Origin: Duganella sp. CF517
Lineage (GTDB): Bacteria; Pseudomonadota; Gammaproteobacteria; Burkholderiales; Burkholderiaceae_D
Direction: 5' to 3'
Length of the DNA: 64,000 nt
Assembly: GCF_900110275.1 (NCBI RefSeq)
Contig: NZ_FODC01000001.1
Location: 1,465,198 to 1,529,197, forward strand
The position numbers were made by a program, and so were the translations under genes. Of the stretch, positions 1 to 7,712 are shown piece by piece. The stretch's first letter is position 1. Each line of letters begins with the position of its first letter. The notes under the pieces are model-generated. The model saw nothing but the letters and a program-made list of their open reading frames with translations. It was not told the origin of the DNA and did no database searches.

Positions 1-496
1 AGTTGATCACGCCGGCGATGGCGTCCGAACCGTACAGGGCCGAAGCGCCGTCGGTCAGGATCTCGACACGTTCAACCGCGCTCATCGGAATGGCGTTCAG
101 GTTGATCGCGGAGCCCGAGCCTTGCGGGGCGATGCGGCGGCCGTTCAGCAACACCAGCGTGTAGCTTTCGCCGATGTCGTGGATCGAGGCGGACACGCGG
201 CCGCCGGAGTTGGTGCCGGCCGCGATGGCGGCGACGGTGAAACCTTGCATCGAAGGCAGGGCCTGGATCAGTTCGGCGACCGAAGTAGCGCCGGTCTTGG
301 CGATCTGCTCCGAGCTCAGGCGCTGCACCGGCAGGGCGCCTTCAACGTTGATGCGCTTGATGGCCGAACCGGTGATTTCCACTTTCTGGATGGCTTGCTC
401 TTGTGCCGACGCCTGACCTGCGAACATCGTCGTACCGGCCAGGACTGCGAGTGCCAGGCGAACCGAACGGGCGCCGACTTTCTCTTGCAAAATCAT
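1..496 (-). CDS. TonB-dependent receptor, N-terminal part (runs off left edge)
   Basis: Only the first 165 or so codons are present; the gene continues beyond base 1. Translation from the ATG at 496 gives a signal peptide (MILQEKVGARS, then a hydrophobic stretch ending AQASAQ-like) and then a TonB plug domain. Plug features visible are ITGSAIKRINVEGALPVQ, SVAELIQALPSMQGF, a VLLNGRR motif and the RVEILTDGASALYGSDAI motif near the edge. Such receptors sit in the outer membrane and use TonB energy to import iron chelates or glycans; the substrate cannot be told from the plug. A GGGAG ribosome site lies 7 nt before the ATG. It lies downstream of the iron-type flavin operon on the same strand but is separated from it by about 540 nt, so it is probably transcribed on its own. 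No Fur box was seen in front of it. Confidence 0.9.
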   Translation of the reverse strand, partial: MILQEKVGARSVRLALAVLAGTTMFAGQASAQEQAIQKVEITGSAIKRINVEGALPVQRLSSEQIAKTGATSVAELIQALPSMQGFTVAAIAAGTNSGGRVSASIHDIGESYTLVLLNGRRIAPQGSGSAINLNAIPMSAVERVEILTDGASALYGSDAIAGVIN

Positions 497-1035
497 TCAC
501 TACTCCCTGTAATGTGGTTATATAAACTACATGAGCAAGGTGAATGCGTGCGCTTCGCGCTCTGCGGCCAAGACAGGCCTGGCGCGGTATTCGGCCACTG
601 GGGGCCGCAACGCAGGACGGAAAAGGATCAGGCTCGGCGACGAGTACGTAAGGACTATCCTTGCTCATCAACCGAAGATTATGTAACGGCTTTGTCACAA
701 ACTGGGGATGTTTTAAGGCAATTTTACGAAACAATAAAGCAAAGCGAATAGAAATGTGGATAATTCCGATAGTCGCCGTTACGAATAAACTTTGTTTTGC
801 GATATCCCCCTTTTGCCATATGCAAGCGTTGCGTTTTCACCACATTGATATATATATCCCAACGACAATATGACGATTTCTGTCAATAAAGGTCGCGCCG
901 GCGGCGCCTTTCAGTCACCAATGTATCGAAAATGAAACCTCGCCGGTGCCGCCAGGAATGCTACGCGGCCCGGCGGAGCGATTGCCCGGTCAACAACCTG
1001 AAGTACCACCTCGGCGTCCCGTGTCTCCACGCCAG
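497..1035. other. Intergenic region, 539 nt, no gene seen
   Basis: This stretch separates the flavoprotein reductase stop from the receptor start, both on the minus strand. Bases 660-880 are clearly richer in A+T than the surroundings and probably hold the receptor's promoter. A short GC hairpin (around 891-908) could end the upstream operon, but it has only a weak T-run. Open frames here have no recognisable protein character. Confidence 0.5.
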
Positions 1036-2397
1036 CTAGTACACGTCACGCTGGTAACGCTTTTCGGCGGCCAATCCAGCCAATCGAACACTCCCCAGTA
1101 TCGTCTCGAGCGCCTGGTCGACGCCGGCGGCCATGCCCTCCAGGCTGCCGCAGACATAGATCGCGGCGCCGTCGTCCACCCAGGCCCGCAACTTGTCCGC
1201 CCGCGCCGGCAGCAGGTCCTGCACATAGCGCGCCGCGCCGCCGTCGCGCGACCAGGCCAGGTCGAGCTCGAGCCGCCCCGCCCGGTGCAGCGCCTCGAGC
1301 TCGTCGCGGTAATGGAAGTCGTGGGCGCTGTTGCGCTCGCCGAACAGCAGCCAGTTGCGCCCCTGCCCGGCCAGCGCGCGCGCCCTGAGGTGGCCGCGCA
1401 GCCCGGCGATGCCGCTGCCGTTGCCGATCAGGATCAAGGGCCGGCGCGCGTTGTCCTCGAGCCGGAAGCGGCGGTGCTGGCGCAGCCGCAGCCGCACCGT
1501 CCCGCCCGGCTCGGCCTGGCGCGTCAGCCAGCCGGAGGCCACGCCGTGGCTGCCGTCGTCGTGGCTGTGCAGGCGCACCAGCAACTGCACGGCGCCGTCG
1601 GCCGGGATCGACGCGATCGAGTATTCGCGCGGACGCGACGGCTCGGCCGGGGCGGCGATCTGCACCAGGTCGCCCGACTGCCAGTCCGGCAACACGCCGC
1701 CGGGCGGCGCCAGCTCCAGGTGGTAGAGCGGCGCGCCGGCGCTGCCGGAATTGAGTTCGGTGCGCGCGCGCAAGGTCCAGTCCGCGAACGCCGGCGCGCT
1801 CCAGTCCGGCGCGTCGCTGGTGCCGGCCAGGTGGCTCAACTGCTGGCGCCACAGCGCGACGGCGGCGTCGGCGCTGCGGTCGACCTCGATGCGCGGGAAC
1901 AGGCTGTGCGCGCCGCGCGCGGCCAGCCAGGCGTCCAGCGCCCGGCCGAAGCCGCAGAACCGGGCGTAGGCGCTGTCGCCCAGCGCCAGCACGGCGTAAT
2001 GCAGGTGCGCCAGCGGCAATTCGGTGGTCATCAGGCGGCCGGCGAAGGCGGCGGCGGCGTCGGGCGCGTCGCCTTCGCCATAGGTGCTGACCAGGAACAG
2101 GATGCGCTCGGCGCGGCGCAGGTCGTCGGCGTCGAGTTCGGACAGTTCGCTGAGCTGGGCGGCGATGCCGGCCAGCCGCAACGTCGCCAGGGTTTGCTGC
2201 GCCAGCGCCTCGGCGTTGCCGGTCTGGCTGGCGTAGGCGACGATCCACCCGGGGGCGGCGGCCGCCTCGGCCTTGGCGCGCAGCGCGGCCTGCCGCTTGC
2301 GGCGGTGGCGCAGATACGGCAGCAGGCACGCCAGGCCATAGCCGGCGCCCAGTGCCGCCACCAGCATCAATCGGGTCGGGTCGTCGGTCCAGATCAT
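1036..2397 (-). CDS. Membrane-anchored flavodoxin/FNR-type reductase (sulfite reductase flavoprotein-like)
   Basis: A 453-residue diflavin reductase of the cytochrome P450 reductase/CysJ type. An N-terminal hydrophobic helix (about residues 10-28) followed by RHRRKR should anchor it with the enzyme on the cytoplasmic side. The flavodoxin domain follows (YASQTGNAEALAQ at about 55-67, then FLVSTYGEGDAPDAA). The C-terminal half is a ferredoxin-NADP reductase module with the FAD motif RPREYSIASIP, the nucleotide motif IGNGSGIAGLRGHL and a terminal aromatic residue (DVY). It is the last gene of the Fur-box operon, 4 nt after apbE. I infer that it feeds NADPH electrons through FMN/FAD to the PepSY membrane protein and the flavinylated DUF2271 protein, ending in reduction of ferric complexes. 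The family and domain calls are firm; the electron route is inference. Confidence 0.85.
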   Translation of the reverse strand: MIWTDDPTRLMLVAALGAGYGLACLLPYLRHRRKRQAALRAKAEAAAAPGWIVAYASQTGNAEALAQQTLATLRLAGIAAQLSELSELDADDLRRAERILFLVSTYGEGDAPDAAAAFAGRLMTTELPLAHLHYAVLALGDSAYARFCGFGRALDAWLAARGAHSLFPRIEVDRSADAAVALWRQQLSHLAGTSDAPDWSAPAFADWTLRARTELNSGSAGAPLYHLELAPPGGVLPDWQSGDLVQIAAPAEPSRPREYSIASIPADGAVQLLVRLHSHDDGSHGVASGWLTRQAEPGGTVRLRLRQHRRFRLEDNARRPLILIGNGSGIAGLRGHLRARALAGQGRNWLLFGERNSAHDFHYRDELEALHRAGRLELDLAWSRDGGAARYVQDLLPARADKLRAWVDDGAAIYVCGSLEGMAAGVDQALETILGSVRLAGLAAEKRYQRDVY

Positions 2398-2401
2398 TCG
2401 G

Positions 2402-3454
2402 TTATTCGTTCAGCATGCCGCGTAAATGGGAACTCAGATGTTCGGTGAAGCCGCCGCCGGCGTCGCGGACCACGAAGCGCGCCGCCAGCCCCTGGCGTTC
2501 GGCCAGCGCCAGGCCCTGTTCGGCGCCCAGCACCGTCAGCGCGGTGGACCAGGCGTCGGCGGCCATGCACTGGCCGTGCACCACGGTGACGGACGCCAGG
2601 TCGTTGGCGATCGGCATGCCGCTGCGCGGATCGATGGTGTGCGAATAGCGCCGGCCGCCGAGCTCGAAGTAGCGGCGGTAGTCGCCCGACGTGGCGACCG
2701 CCAGGCCGTGCAGCGCCAGCACCAGCGAAGCGGGCTGCTCCACGGCCGGCGCCGCACGCATCGGCGCGTCCGGCAGCCGGTCCGCCACCTCCTCGAGCGC
2801 CACCCACCACGGCTGGCCGTCCGGCTTGACGCCGGCGCCGCGCAGCTCGCCGCCGACCTCGACCAGGTAGTGTTCGATACCCTGCGTTTTCAGGAAATAG
2901 GCCAGCCGGTCGACGCTGTAGCCCTTGGCCACGGCCGACAGATCGAGCTGCACGCCGCCCGGCTGCAGCGCCTTGCGCCCCGCGCGCTCGAGCCGCACGC
3001 CGGCGGCGGCCAGCTGGGTGCGCGCGACGGCGATCTCGTCGGCCGAAGGGGCGACGAATTCCGGCTGGTCGAAGCGCCCGTACGGCCCGAAGCCCCACAG
3101 GTTGACCAGGGCGCCGGCGCACGGATCGTAGGCGCCGCCGGACTCGCGCGCCACGCCCATCGCGAACGACAGCACGTCGAAGAAAGCCGGCGGCAAGGCC
3201 AGCCAGCTGCCCGCCTCGGCGCGGTTGAAGCGGCCCAGGTCGGAATCGGTTTCCCAGTGGCTCATTTCGGCCACGATGGCATCGAGCTGCTGCTGCAGCC
3301 CGTGTTGCAGATGGTCGAGCGCAAGGTGGCCGGGCGCGGCCACCAGCCGCACCGACCAGCCGGTGCCCATGCTGCGGCCGGCGAAATCGCGGACGACGCC
3401 GCCCGCCGGCGCCGGGTCTTCGGAGATATGGTGAGGCAGCAGAACCCGGCGCAT
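2402..3454 (-). CDS. apbE: FAD:protein FMN transferase
   Basis: A 350-residue ApbE-family enzyme that links FMN from FAD covalently to a Ser/Thr of extracytoplasmic redox proteins. Family signatures are all visible: MGTGWSVRLV near the N-terminus, VDLSAVAKGYSVDRL, EVGGELRGAG and HTIDPRSGMPI. I place the start at the ATG at 3454 (MRRVLLPHHIS), which has AAGG at a fitting distance; an in-frame TTG at 3484 is less convincing. No clear signal peptide is seen with this start, which is unusual for ApbE and may mean that the start is off or that the protein works in the cytoplasm. It lies between DUF4198 and the flavin reductase. The neighbouring DUF2271 protein has the matching acceptor motif, so it is the likely substrate. 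Confidence 0.9.
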   Translation of the reverse strand: MRRVLLPHHISEDPAPAGGVVRDFAGRSMGTGWSVRLVAAPGHLALDHLQHGLQQQLDAIVAEMSHWETDSDLGRFNRAEAGSWLALPPAFFDVLSFAMGVARESGGAYDPCAGALVNLWGFGPYGRFDQPEFVAPSADEIAVARTQLAAAGVRLERAGRKALQPGGVQLDLSAVAKGYSVDRLAYFLKTQGIEHYLVEVGGELRGAGVKPDGQPWWVALEEVADRLPDAPMRAAPAVEQPASLVLALHGLAVATSGDYRRYFELGGRRYSHTIDPRSGMPIANDLASVTVVHGQCMAADAWSTALTVLGAEQGLALAERQGLAARFVVRDAGGGFTEHLSSHLRGMLNE

Positions 3455-3493
3455 GCGGACCTTGTCGACGTGAAGGTGGAGCAACGGGCCGGA

Positions 3494-4318
3494 TTACTCC
3501 GGCAGGATTTCCACCGTCGCCGCGTAGCTGGCGCGGCGCGGCGCCATCTGCGGCGGCTGCCCTTGCGCCTGCGGCGCGGCCGCCGGCCAGCTGCTGCTGA
3601 CCATGTACATGCCGGCCGCCGGCAGGGTGAACGTCAGCTCGCCCTTGGCGTCGGTGTTCTGGCGGATCTCGCCCAGCGTGCCGCGATAGCGCACGCCGCC
3701 CGGGATCAGGCTCACGCCCTGGTTGGCCGCAGGTTTGCCGTCGAGCAGGAAACGCCAGGTCGCCTTCTCGCCGGCGCGCAGGTCGTTCGGATGGGTGACG
3801 GGCACCATCTCCAGGCCCACGCCGGTGGTCTTGAACACCGCCAGGTCCGGGTCGCCGGTGGTGACGAAGGTCTCCAGGCGGCTGTCGGTGCGGGTGAGCT
3901 TGACCTCGGTCGCGTCGGCCGGCACGTCCTTGGCCAGGGTGTCCTCGGTGCCACGGAAGCGCTTCATCTCGCCGGCCGCGTTCTTGTAGCTGCCGAACAC
4001 GTTCTTCGACACCAGCTCGATTTTATACGTGCCCGGTTTCGGCAGCTTGAGGTCGAAGCTGTTGCGCATCTTGCCGTTGGCGACGTTCTGCTTTTCCAGC
4101 TTGGCGCCGTCCGGGCCGGTGATGACGACCGTGTCGATCTTGAGCGGCTGGTGGTCGACGTCGAACAGGCCCTCCGAGATGGCGGCGTCGATCGTGACCC
4201 AGGCTTCCTTGCCCTCGACGATGGTCGACGTCGGCAGCAGCCACGGCTTGTGGGCGTGCGCGCTCAGCGCGATGCCGGCCAGCGCCAGCGCCACCAGCGA
4301 TTTTTTGAGTGTAGACAT
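3494..4318 (-). CDS. DUF4198 periplasmic protein
   Basis: A 274-residue secreted protein. A signal peptide (MSTLKKSLVALALAGIALSA, cleavage after HAHA-type end) is followed by HKPWLLPTSTIVEG, typical of the DUF4198 family, in which a histidine near the mature N-terminus is conserved and suspected to bind metal. The rest is predicted beta-sandwich (for example VTHPNDLRAGEKATWRFLLD). Members of this family occur beside TonB receptors, DUF2271 and PepSY proteins in iron or nickel uptake loci. A role as a periplasmic metal-handling partner is inferred. The ATG at 4318 is 13 nt after the DUF2271 stop, within the same operon. Confidence 0.85.
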   Translation of the reverse strand: MSTLKKSLVALALAGIALSAHAHKPWLLPTSTIVEGKEAWVTIDAAISEGLFDVDHQPLKIDTVVITGPDGAKLEKQNVANGKMRNSFDLKLPKPGTYKIELVSKNVFGSYKNAAGEMKRFRGTEDTLAKDVPADATEVKLTRTDSRLETFVTTGDPDLAVFKTTGVGLEMVPVTHPNDLRAGEKATWRFLLDGKPAANQGVSLIPGGVRYRGTLGEIRQNTDAKGELTFTLPAAGMYMVSSSWPAAAPQAQGQPPQMAPRRASYAATVEILPE

Positions 4319-4331
4319 GTCCCCTGCTTTC

Positions 4332-4847
4332 TTATGGTTTCAGTTGTACAACGACGGCGCCCAGCTCTTCCTTGCCCTGGCCTTTGAGGTCTTGCTTGGC
4401 CTTCGGCGGCCACTGCAGCGGCACCTTGACCACTTCACGGCCGCCGGCCTCGCGCGCCGCCTCGACCAGCAAGGTGTAGTTACCGGCCGGCAGCTTGTCG
4501 AGCGCCGCCTTGGCGCCCGGGAAGGTCAGCGACACTTCGCCCGGCGCCTTGGTCGCGCCGCTGACGCCATCCATCGGCATCTCGACGTCGCGCCCGCTCT
4601 TGCGCCACCACTGGCGCATGTCCTTGAGCCACTTGGTGCCGGCGTTGTCCTTCTTCTTGGTGTCATACAGCACGGCCAGGTTGGTCACCACTTTCTGGTC
4701 GGCGTTCTCCAGCCACGCGGCGATGTAGGGGCGGTGGTATTCGGCCACGTTCAATTGCGGCACGTCGAGTTTGAGGGCCAGGTCGGCGCCCATGGCCGAG
4801 GCGCTGGCCAGCGGCAGGCTCAACGCGATGGAATAACGTAATTTCAT
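4332..4847 (-). CDS. DUF2271 periplasmic flavinylated protein
   Basis: A 171-residue secreted protein (signal peptide MKLRYSIALSLPLASASAMG-A) of the DUF2271 family. Residues 93-99 read DGVSGAT, which fits the Dxx(S/T)GA(T/S) site recognised by ApbE, so Thr99 is the predicted FMN attachment residue. The apbE gene lies two genes downstream in the same operon. DUF2271 proteins are known from comparative work to accompany flavin-based extracytoplasmic electron transfer. The charged segment YDTKKKDNAGTKWLKDMRQW and the tail VVVQLKP are typical. It is 21 nt downstream of the PepSY gene. Flavinylation has not been shown here; it is read from the motif and context. Confidence 0.87.
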   Translation of the reverse strand: MKLRYSIALSLPLASASAMGADLALKLDVPQLNVAEYHRPYIAAWLENADQKVVTNLAVLYDTKKKDNAGTKWLKDMRQWWRKSGRDVEMPMDGVSGATKAPGEVSLTFPGAKAALDKLPAGNYTLLVEAAREAGGREVVKVPLQWPPKAKQDLKGQGKEELGAVVVQLKP

Positions 4848-4868
4848 GGAGTACCCGAAGAGAGATGG

Positions 4869-5507
4869 TTAATGGATGAACAGCAAAGCGATGACAAACG
4901 GAATCAAAATACCCAGCCCGACCATCGGCCACGTGAACGGCCGGTTGGCGGCGTGGAACTTCAGGATCAGCAATCCAGTGATGCAAAACACCAGGCAGGC
5001 GCCGGCGAAGATGTCGATGAACCAGTTCCACGCGGCGCCGGTGTTGCGGCCCTTGTGGACGTCGTTGAGCCACGAGATCCAGCCGCGGTCGGTCTTTTCA
5101 TATTCGGCCGCGCCGTCCTCCAGCGCGATGCGCACCCAGGCGTCGCCGCCGGCCTTGGGCATCGGCAGGTAGACTTCGTCGGCGGCCCATTCGGCGGCGC
5201 GGCCGCCGGCCTGCACCTTCCAGGTGTCGCTGAGCCATTGTTCGGCGGCCGCCGGCAGCGGCTCCCTGGCGCCGTCGTGGTCGGCGGCGTAGGCGCGCAA
5301 CTGCGCCGCCAGCGCGGCCGGCACCGTGGCCTGCTGGCGCACGATGGACGGCTTGGCCTCGATCTGGGAAGCGTGGTTCAGGGTGATGCCGGTAATGCTG
5401 AACAAAAACATGCCGAGCAGGCATAAGGCCGAGCTGATCCAGTGCCACTGGTGCAGGTTCTTCAGCCATACCGCGCGGCTGGCATTGCTGGCTTGTTGAG
5501 CGCTCAA
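4869..5507 (-). CDS. PepSY-associated transmembrane protein
   Basis: A 212-residue inner-membrane protein with three predicted membrane helices: one near the N-terminus (SSALCLLGMFLFSITGITL), about 120 periplasmic residues, then WFIDIFAGACLVFCITGLLI and a last helix ending ALLFIH. Histidines at the membrane borders (LHQWHW, LNHAS, NDVHKG) could hold haem, as in related ferric reductases. I chose the TTG at 5507 (LSAQQASNASRAV) because GAGG lies 7 nt before it. The longer frame from a GTG at 5558 would begin directly against the Fur palindrome. It is the first gene of the operon. I infer that it passes electrons across the membrane between the cytosolic flavin reductase and the periplasmic DUF2271 flavoprotein. 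Confidence 0.83.
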   Translation of the reverse strand: MSAQQASNASRAVWLKNLHQWHWISSALCLLGMFLFSITGITLNHASQIEAKPSIVRQQATVPAALAAQLRAYAADHDGAREPLPAAAEQWLSDTWKVQAGGRAAEWAADEVYLPMPKAGGDAWVRIALEDGAAEYEKTDRGWISWLNDVHKGRNTGAAWNWFIDIFAGACLVFCITGLLILKFHAANRPFTWPMVGLGILIPFVIALLFIH

Positions 5508-5558
5508 AACATGTCCTCGATCCGGTAAAAGTATTGCCCTTGAGCCAGGCACAAACAC

Positions 5559-5579
5559 AAATGATAATTATTATCATTT
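5559..5579. promoter_or_regulatory. Fur box (perfect 21-bp palindrome)
   Basis: AAATGATAAT-T-ATTATCATTT is a perfect inverted repeat with a single central base and closely matches the Fur consensus GATAATGATAATCATTATC. It lies about 50 bp before the TTG start of the PepSY gene, where bound Fur-Fe(II) would block the promoter. It indicates iron repression of the five-gene operon on the minus strand. The divergent PPOX gene starts about 145 bp to the right and could also be affected. Confidence 0.92.
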
Positions 5580-5722
5580 ACGTTGTCAACCTGTCCAATG
5601 TAACGCCTGTGTAAAGTTCGCCGGTTACACTGGCCTCACGCCAGCGTGAGAGCGCGTACAGACTGCGGCCCGGGCGACACGTAAGCTGGGACCAAATCAT
5701 CCTTTTGTCATGGAGGCGCATC

Positions 5723-6220
5723 ATGCCGCTGTATTCGCAAGACCAGATCAACACCATCTCCGCCAAGATCAAGGATGTGCGCTTCGGCATGTTCACCACC
5801 TTCGACGCGGAACACGTGCTCACCAGCCGTCCACTGACCACCCAGCAGATCGACAACGAGGGCAACCTGTGGTTCTTCGCCTCCGACGAAGCGGCCTTCA
5901 TGCTCGACCTGCCTCGGAATCCAGGCGTCAATATCAGCTACTCCGACCCGGAACGCAACCTCTACCTGTCCATTTCCGGACGCGCCTATGTGCTCAAGGA
6001 CCGCGCCAAGGCGCGCGAGCTGTGGAACGCGGCGGCGCGCAGCTGGTTCCCCGAAGGCGTCGACGATCCGCACCTGACCCTGATCCGCGTGCGCATCGAG
6101 TCGGCCGAATACTGGGACGCCGGCTCGACCAAGATGAAACAGCTGGTGCAGATCGCCACCGCCGCCATCACCGGCCGCGCGCCGATGGCCATGGGACGCC
6201 ACACCACGATCTGCCTGTAG
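5723..6220 (+). CDS. Pyridoxamine 5'-phosphate oxidase-fold protein (general stress protein 26 type)
   Basis: A 165-residue protein of the split-barrel flavin-binding fold. Visible features are DVRFGMFTTFD, SRPLTTQQIDNEGNLWFFAS, a ..NPGVNISYSDPERNLYLSISGRA core and AARSWFPEGVDDPHLTLIRV. This is the general stress protein 26 pattern, whose members bind FMN, F420 or nothing and lack proven substrates. GGAGG lies just before the ATG at 5723; a TTG at 5705 is in frame but lacks such a site. It is divergent from the Fur-controlled operon. Confidence 0.85.
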   Translation: MPLYSQDQINTISAKIKDVRFGMFTTFDAEHVLTSRPLTTQQIDNEGNLWFFASDEAAFMLDLPRNPGVNISYSDPERNLYLSISGRAYVLKDRAKARELWNAAARSWFPEGVDDPHLTLIRVRIESAEYWDAGSTKMKQLVQIATAAITGRAPMAMGRHTTICL

Positions 6221-6335
6221 GCGAGCCCGGTAGCGCATCCGGGCCGAGCGCTTTGGGTGTGGCCGGACATGTAAAGCCAGACACGCGGTTAGCGTTCGCT
6301 ATGCTTAACCAGGCCGGCGGATCGACCGCGAGCCG

Positions 6336-6372
6336 AAAAAAAAAGGCCTGCGGACGTGGCATCCGCAAGCCT
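6336..6372 (-). terminator. Rho-independent terminator of the KGG gene
   Basis: Read on the minus strand, an 11-bp stem (AGGCTTGCGGA pairing with TCCGCAGGCCT, one mismatch) with a 7-nt loop is followed by nine T residues. It lies about 50 nt after the KGG gene stop. Confidence 0.85.
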
Positions 6373-6423
6373 CAAAACGGCGGGGCCCAGAGCAGAAGGC
6401 GCCCGCCGCACATCAACCGCACA

Positions 6424-6822
6424 TCAGGATTTCGAGCCCGAACCGCCCGAACCGGAACGGCTGCCGCCCCGGCCCGCGCCGCCGCCCGCTTCGTCAGCAT
6501 CCTCGACACGGGCGCTGGCCTTGTTGCCGCCACCCGAACCGCCGCGCGAGGCGCCAGTGCTGCTTTGACTGTTGGCATCGTTTTTGTGGCTCATCGCGCC
6601 GGCGCGACGCGCCTCTTCCGACGTGAATTCGTGGGCCGTGCCTTTTTCATGCGCCGCGCGCCCGCCCTCGGCGGCGATCTGGCGCTGCTGCTCCGGGTCC
6701 ATCGATGCGAAACCGCGTTTTCTTGGCTCGCTCTGCTCGTTACCGGATTTGCCGCCTTGCTTGCCGCCCCGACCGCCGCCCTGGTTTCCACCGCCGCTAC
6801 CACTCTTATCGTTCGTCGCCAT
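6424..6822 (-). CDS. KGG domain stress protein (YciG/Con-10 type)
   Basis: A 132-residue, strongly hydrophilic, low-complexity protein. Glycine/serine-rich ends surround one KGG module at about residues 36-80: RGFASMDPEQQRQIAAEGG, then RAAHEKGTAHEFTSEEARRA. Such proteins are small soluble stress or stationary-phase proteins of unknown mechanism, and the composition suggests intrinsic disorder. The ATG at 6822 is preceded by a GGAGA-type site (minus strand of TCTCC), and a strong terminator follows, so it looks like a single-gene unit. Confidence 0.85.
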   Translation of the reverse strand: MATNDKSGSGGGNQGGGRGGKQGGKSGNEQSEPRKRGFASMDPEQQRQIAAEGGRAAHEKGTAHEFTSEEARRAGAMSHKNDANSQSSTGASRGGSGGGNKASARVEDADEAGGGAGRGGSRSGSGGSGSKS

Positions 6823-6980
6823 GATCGTCTCCTTGGATGAATCGCGTCATCCCTGCTTGCTTCACAGGTGGAGTCATCGTAGTGCACCGCCCAGCGGCGC
6901 AATATAGGACATGCGCAGCAGAGAATGTAGGACCATTCCTTGTACGCCGGGTCGCCGCCCGCTCCACCATGCCAACCCGC

Positions 6981-7712
6981 CTACGCGGGCGCGACATGCG
7001 GTTTGACAGGCACCTCGACCACGGTGTCGCCGCTGCTGACGAACAGCCGCTCGCCCGGCTCGGGCAGCACCGGGTGGCCGCCGGTGAAGGCGCCGAACGC
7101 CGGCAGCACCACCCTGCCCTCGCCGACCAGGAAGCACGGCAGCAGCAGCGAATCCCAACCGGCGCGCAAGCGGTACACCGGATGCACGTGGCCGGCCATC
7201 AGATAACCGGACACCAGCAGGTCGGGGTGGTGGCAGAACGCGAACGGCGCGTGCCGCAGCGGTTCGTCGACCATGTCGATGGCCAGCCGGGCCGGCGGAT
7301 CGCCGGCATGGGCGTCGTGGTTGCCGCGCACCACCGTCAGCTTCAACGCGGGCCGCGCCAGGCGCCAGCCGTGGATCGCCGTCATCGTCGCCTCGGCGTG
7401 CGCCGCCTTCGCATGCAGGAAGTCGCCCAGGAACAGGATCTCGCGCACCGCGTGCCGCGCCAGCAAGCCGTCGAGCGCGCGCAGGTTGGCCGCCGTGGTG
7501 CCGCCCGGCACCGGCACGCCCAGCGCGCGGAACGAGGCCGCCTTGCCGAAGTGGATGTCGGCGATGATCAGCATTTTCTCGCGCGGCCAGTACAGCGCCT
7601 TTTCCGGCAGCAGCAGCACCTGTTCGCCCGCCAGTTCGATGGCCAGGGTGCCGGCCATGCCGGCGACGCCGGCTTCCTCCATCTGTTGTGCCTTGCTGAT
7701 TGCAATTGTCAT
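6981..7712 (-). CDS. pdeM: Ligase-associated DNA damage response endonuclease PdeM
   Basis: A 243-residue calcineurin-like metallophosphoesterase. All metal-binding motifs are present: ADIHFGK (D52, H54), LGDFLH (D97), RGNHDAH (N131, H132) and GHVHP (174-178). It matches the PdeM family, the last member of the conserved four-gene ligase-associated cluster. Its ATG overlaps the helicase stop in ATGA (7709-7712), so translation is coupled. Nuclease action on damaged or structured DNA is assigned by family; the exact substrate is unknown. Confidence 0.9.
   Translation of the reverse strand: MTIAISKAQQMEEAGVAGMAGTLAIELAGEQVLLLPEKALYWPREKMLIIADIHFGKAASFRALGVPVPGGTTAANLRALDGLLARHAVREILFLGDFLHAKAAHAEATMTAIHGWRLARPALKLTVVRGNHDAHAGDPPARLAIDMVDEPLRHAPFAFCHHPDLLVSGYLMAGHVHPVYRLRAGWDSLLLPCFLVGEGRVVLPAFGAFTGGHPVLPEPGERLFVSSGDTVVEVPVKPHVAPA

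Noticed and set aside
946..2448. Long plus-strand open frame of 500 codons
   Set aside because: It is antisense to the flavoprotein reductase, and its Arg/Ala/Gln-rich composition is typical of shadow frames in GC-rich DNA.
3455..3484. Upstream TTG start for apbE adding ten residues
   Set aside because: The ATG at 3454 has an AAGG site at the right distance, whereas the TTG has none.
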